Source: JADGNZ01 sp963715895
Lineage (GTDB): Bacteria > Acidobacteriota > Thermoanaerobaculia > Gp7-AA8
NCBI GenBank assembly: GCA_963715895.1
Contig: OY970284.1
Location: forward strand, 5,022,001 to 5,086,000
DNA: 64,000 bases
Direction of reading: 5' to 3'
In this document: positions 62,534 through 64,000 of the stretch, piece after piece
Numbering within the stretch: the first letter of the stretch is position 1
Layout of the letters: each line of letters starts with the position of its first letter
Notes under the pieces: model-generated
What the model was told of the DNA's origin: nothing
The model's input: only the letters and a program-made list of their open reading frames with translations
Databases searched by the model: none
Made by a program: the position numbers and the translations under genes

Positions 62534-62593
62534 TTATGGATGCGGAACTGAAATGCGGCTTTCGAGCAGCAAGTCGAACAAGAGATCCAACAT
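62534..62593 (-). CDS. 19-codon small open reading frame with a strong ribosome-binding site
   Basis: Encodes MLDLLFDLLLESRISVPHP. AGGAGGG precedes the ATG by seven bases on the - strand, one of the best ribosome sites in the window. It ends 13 bp from the stop of the HTH-TPR gene, convergent. It has a hydrophobic helix-like N-half and a short polar tail; no signal peptide. Candidate small peptide; the rest of 62521-62791 has no other gene. Confidence 0.4.
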   Translation of the reverse strand: MLDLLFDLLLESRISVPHP

Positions 62594-62791
62594 GGACAGA
62601 CCCTCCTCCTCCCGCCGCGATACCTGCGGCAGCGATGGTTGATGGAGAGGGCCGGCCCTCGCTCGGTCTAGGGATTACCGATGTCGCAAATGTATGACCC
62701 CGAAAATCATCCTTTCGCCGGGTCGGAAGGGCTGTTCGCTATACTTCCGGCCATTCCGGCACCGCATCGACTTCTGCGGTCGCGCCTCCGT

Positions 62792-63313
62792 ATGTCCGAA
62801 CCCACAGATACATCGCTCCTCGATGTGGACACGCAGGTCACGGCGGCGTATCACGAGCACTACCGAGTGCTGGAATACGTCGCGGTGCAGAAATTCCGCA
62901 TCCCGGACGAGGACGTGCGCGGGCTTATCCACGAGGTATTCGTGGCCTTCATCAAGGCGCGAAATAAGGTGTACGACGAGCGGGCGTGGCTAGTCGGCGC
63001 GATGTGCAACCATTGCCGGCTGTATTGGCGCGCCCACGGCCGGGACGCCGGCGCTCTTCCCCTCGACGAGGAACGCGCGTGCGACGCCGAGGATGTGGCG
63101 AGGCGCGTCGACGTGAGCACGGTGCTGCGGCGTCTGCCGCAACGCTGCCGCGAGATCCTGCACCTGCGGTTCTTCGAGGAATACTCATCCGAGGAGATCG
63201 CGAACCATTTCGCAACGACGGTCCAGTACGCCAGAAAGATGGTCTATCGGTGCGTATGTGCTGCCCGGCTAGTTCTCACGCGCATCACGGTTCGCAGGAG
63301 CCAGCAGCCGTGA
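62792..63313 (+). CDS. ECF-type sigma-70 factor
   Basis: 173 residues. Region 2: YEYVAVQKFRIPDEDVRGLI-like stretch with DVRGLIHEVFVAFIKAR near 45-60. Region 4: VLRRLPQRCREILHLRFFEE then SSEEIANHFATTVQYARKMV, the HTH that reads the -35. ATG 62792 is preferred over ATG 62681, which would add 37 residues of atypical sequence. The stop overlaps the next gene's GTG (GTGA), typical of sigma factor and partner pairs. The quoted region 2 is VLEYVAVQKFRIPDED in the actual sequence. Confidence 0.82.
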   Translation: MSEPTDTSLLDVDTQVTAAYHEHYRVLEYVAVQKFRIPDEDVRGLIHEVFVAFIKARNKVYDERAWLVGAMCNHCRLYWRAHGRDAGALPLDEERACDAEDVARRVDVSTVLRRLPQRCREILHLRFFEEYSSEEIANHFATTVQYARKMVYRCVCAARLVLTRITVRRSQQP

Positions 63314-64000
63314 TCGATGGCCACTACGAGAGCTGGGAACTCCTTGCGTTCATCGAGGAGGCCCGTGACATCGTTGATATGGATGCCGCAGCCATCCACA
63401 TCGATACGTGCGATATCTGCGGCGCTGGGATGCGCGAGTGGCGCGCTTTCATCGGTCTTTTCTTTGATCGGGACGTGTATGAATTCGCCCGCCGAAAGAC
63501 GATGCGGCTGCTTGCTGCACAAGTTGCCGATGCCCAGAATGTCGCCCGGCGAGTCATCGTGGAGGACGCGGCAGCGGAGCACACCTTTGCGACGCTTTCG
63601 GACTGTCCGATCGAGTCCTGGGCGGCCTACCTTTCGGCGAGGCCGGGGCTGCGGACTGAAGGACTGATTCGGCGGATCATCCGCGACGCTCGCGACGAAT
63701 ATGACATTCACGCGGAACGTGCGCTGAAGCTCCTTGAGGTGGGTGTCACGATCGCGAATTCTCTCTCCGACGTCACAGCGATCGCCGAGCAACGCGCGAC
63801 GCTCGCAAAGGAGCGCGCGAATGCACTCCGGATGCTGAGCCGCTATCCGGAAGCCTTGGAGTCGCTCGACGAAGCGGAGCGGTTCCTGGACGTTGTCCCG
63901 ATCACTGGTGCCGATCGCGCGCTGATAGATTGGGCGCGCGCGACAGTCCTCTTCTATATGACACGGTACTCGGAGGCGTTGCCGCTCGTCCGCGCCGCGA
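63310..64000 (+). CDS. Zinc-finger TPR protein, sigma-factor partner (3' end beyond window)
   Basis: Starts at GTG 63310, overlapping the sigma factor stop, and is open to the window end (230 residues seen). Near residues 33-41 is IHIDTCDICGAGMREW, an HxxxCxxC site like the zf-HC2 zinc fingers of anti-sigma factors. From about 140 the sequence becomes TPR-like (LLEVGVTIANSLSDVTAIAE, ERANALRMLSRYPEALESLD, VLFYMTRYSEALPLV), akin to the TPR module of the protein at 61099. It probably binds the sigma factor; the TPRs may sense a partner. No membrane segment seen in this part. Confidence 0.75.
   Translation, partial: MIDGHYESWELLAFIEEARDIVDMDAAAIHIDTCDICGAGMREWRAFIGLFFDRDVYEFARRKTMRLLAAQVADAQNVARRVIVEDAAAEHTFATLSDCPIESWAAYLSARPGLRTEGLIRRIIRDARDEYDIHAERALKLLEVGVTIANSLSDVTAIAEQRATLAKERANALRMLSRYPEALESLDEAERFLDVVPITGADRALIDWARATVLFYMTRYSEALPLVRAA

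Noticed and set aside
62681..62791. Longer sigma factor start at ATG 62681
   Set aside because: It adds 37 residues unlike sigma region 1/2, and the ATG at 62792 gives the usual ECF length.

Overview
The window is GC-rich bacterial chromosome carrying a near-complete, temperate, siphovirus-like prophage of about 35 kb. The flanking genes fit an Acidobacteriota-like soil or sediment bacterium: long secreted Ig-repeat and NHL-repeat proteins, an RND pump with paired permeases, DUF983 and DUF3667 membrane proteins, an Rhs/YD protein, and zinc-finger/TPR proteins next to ECF sigma factors. That assignment rests on gene content only; there is no rRNA or marker gene here.

Left host region (1-16.7 kb, mostly + strand): the 3' part of a giant secreted Ig-like repeat protein; an RND efflux operon (adaptor, an intact permease, and a second permease with two single-base frameshifts) interrupted by large inverted repeats; a DUF983 protein convergent with a small secreted protein; a DUF3667 protein; a secreted NHL-repeat protein; an orphan Hcp (type VI secretion tube protein) on the - strand; and tRNA-Glu(CTC).

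Prophage (about 16.8-51.4 kb): the left end lies just after the tRNA-Glu gene. Apart from one lone forward gene at 25982, everything up to 49.6 kb is on the - strand, so gene order runs from high to low coordinates: Cro-like regulator, DUF1376 replication protein with iteron-like repeats, DnaC-type loader, DNA methylase, membrane protein, secreted/structural accessory proteins, small and large terminase, DUF935 (Mu gp29-like) portal, S49 protease with a likely nested scaffold, decoration protein, major capsid, connectors, tail tube, tape measure, tail tip, receptor-binding candidates, then small membrane proteins, a DUF5675 protein and a holin candidate. A divergent switch at 49.57-49.71 kb drives the repressor and tyrosine integrase rightward. 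The head module is Mu-like, while the tail is long and non-contractile and integration is by tyrosine recombinase.

Right region (51.5-64 kb): a tightly coupled - strand operon of five genes (two secreted FlgD/HYR-type proteins, an Rhs/YD protein with a unique 150-residue C-terminus, a secreted or lipid-anchored repeat protein, and a two-TM protein), then a regulatory cluster. That cluster holds a small HTH protein, an XRE-like HTH protein fused to TPRs with a 19-codon reading frame with a strong Shine-Dalgarno just beyond its 3' end, and an ECF-type sigma factor overlapping a zinc-finger/TPR protein that runs off the window. The most intriguing candidates are the HTH-TPR/small-peptide pair, which resembles RRNPP peptide receptors in layout, and the Rhs operon.
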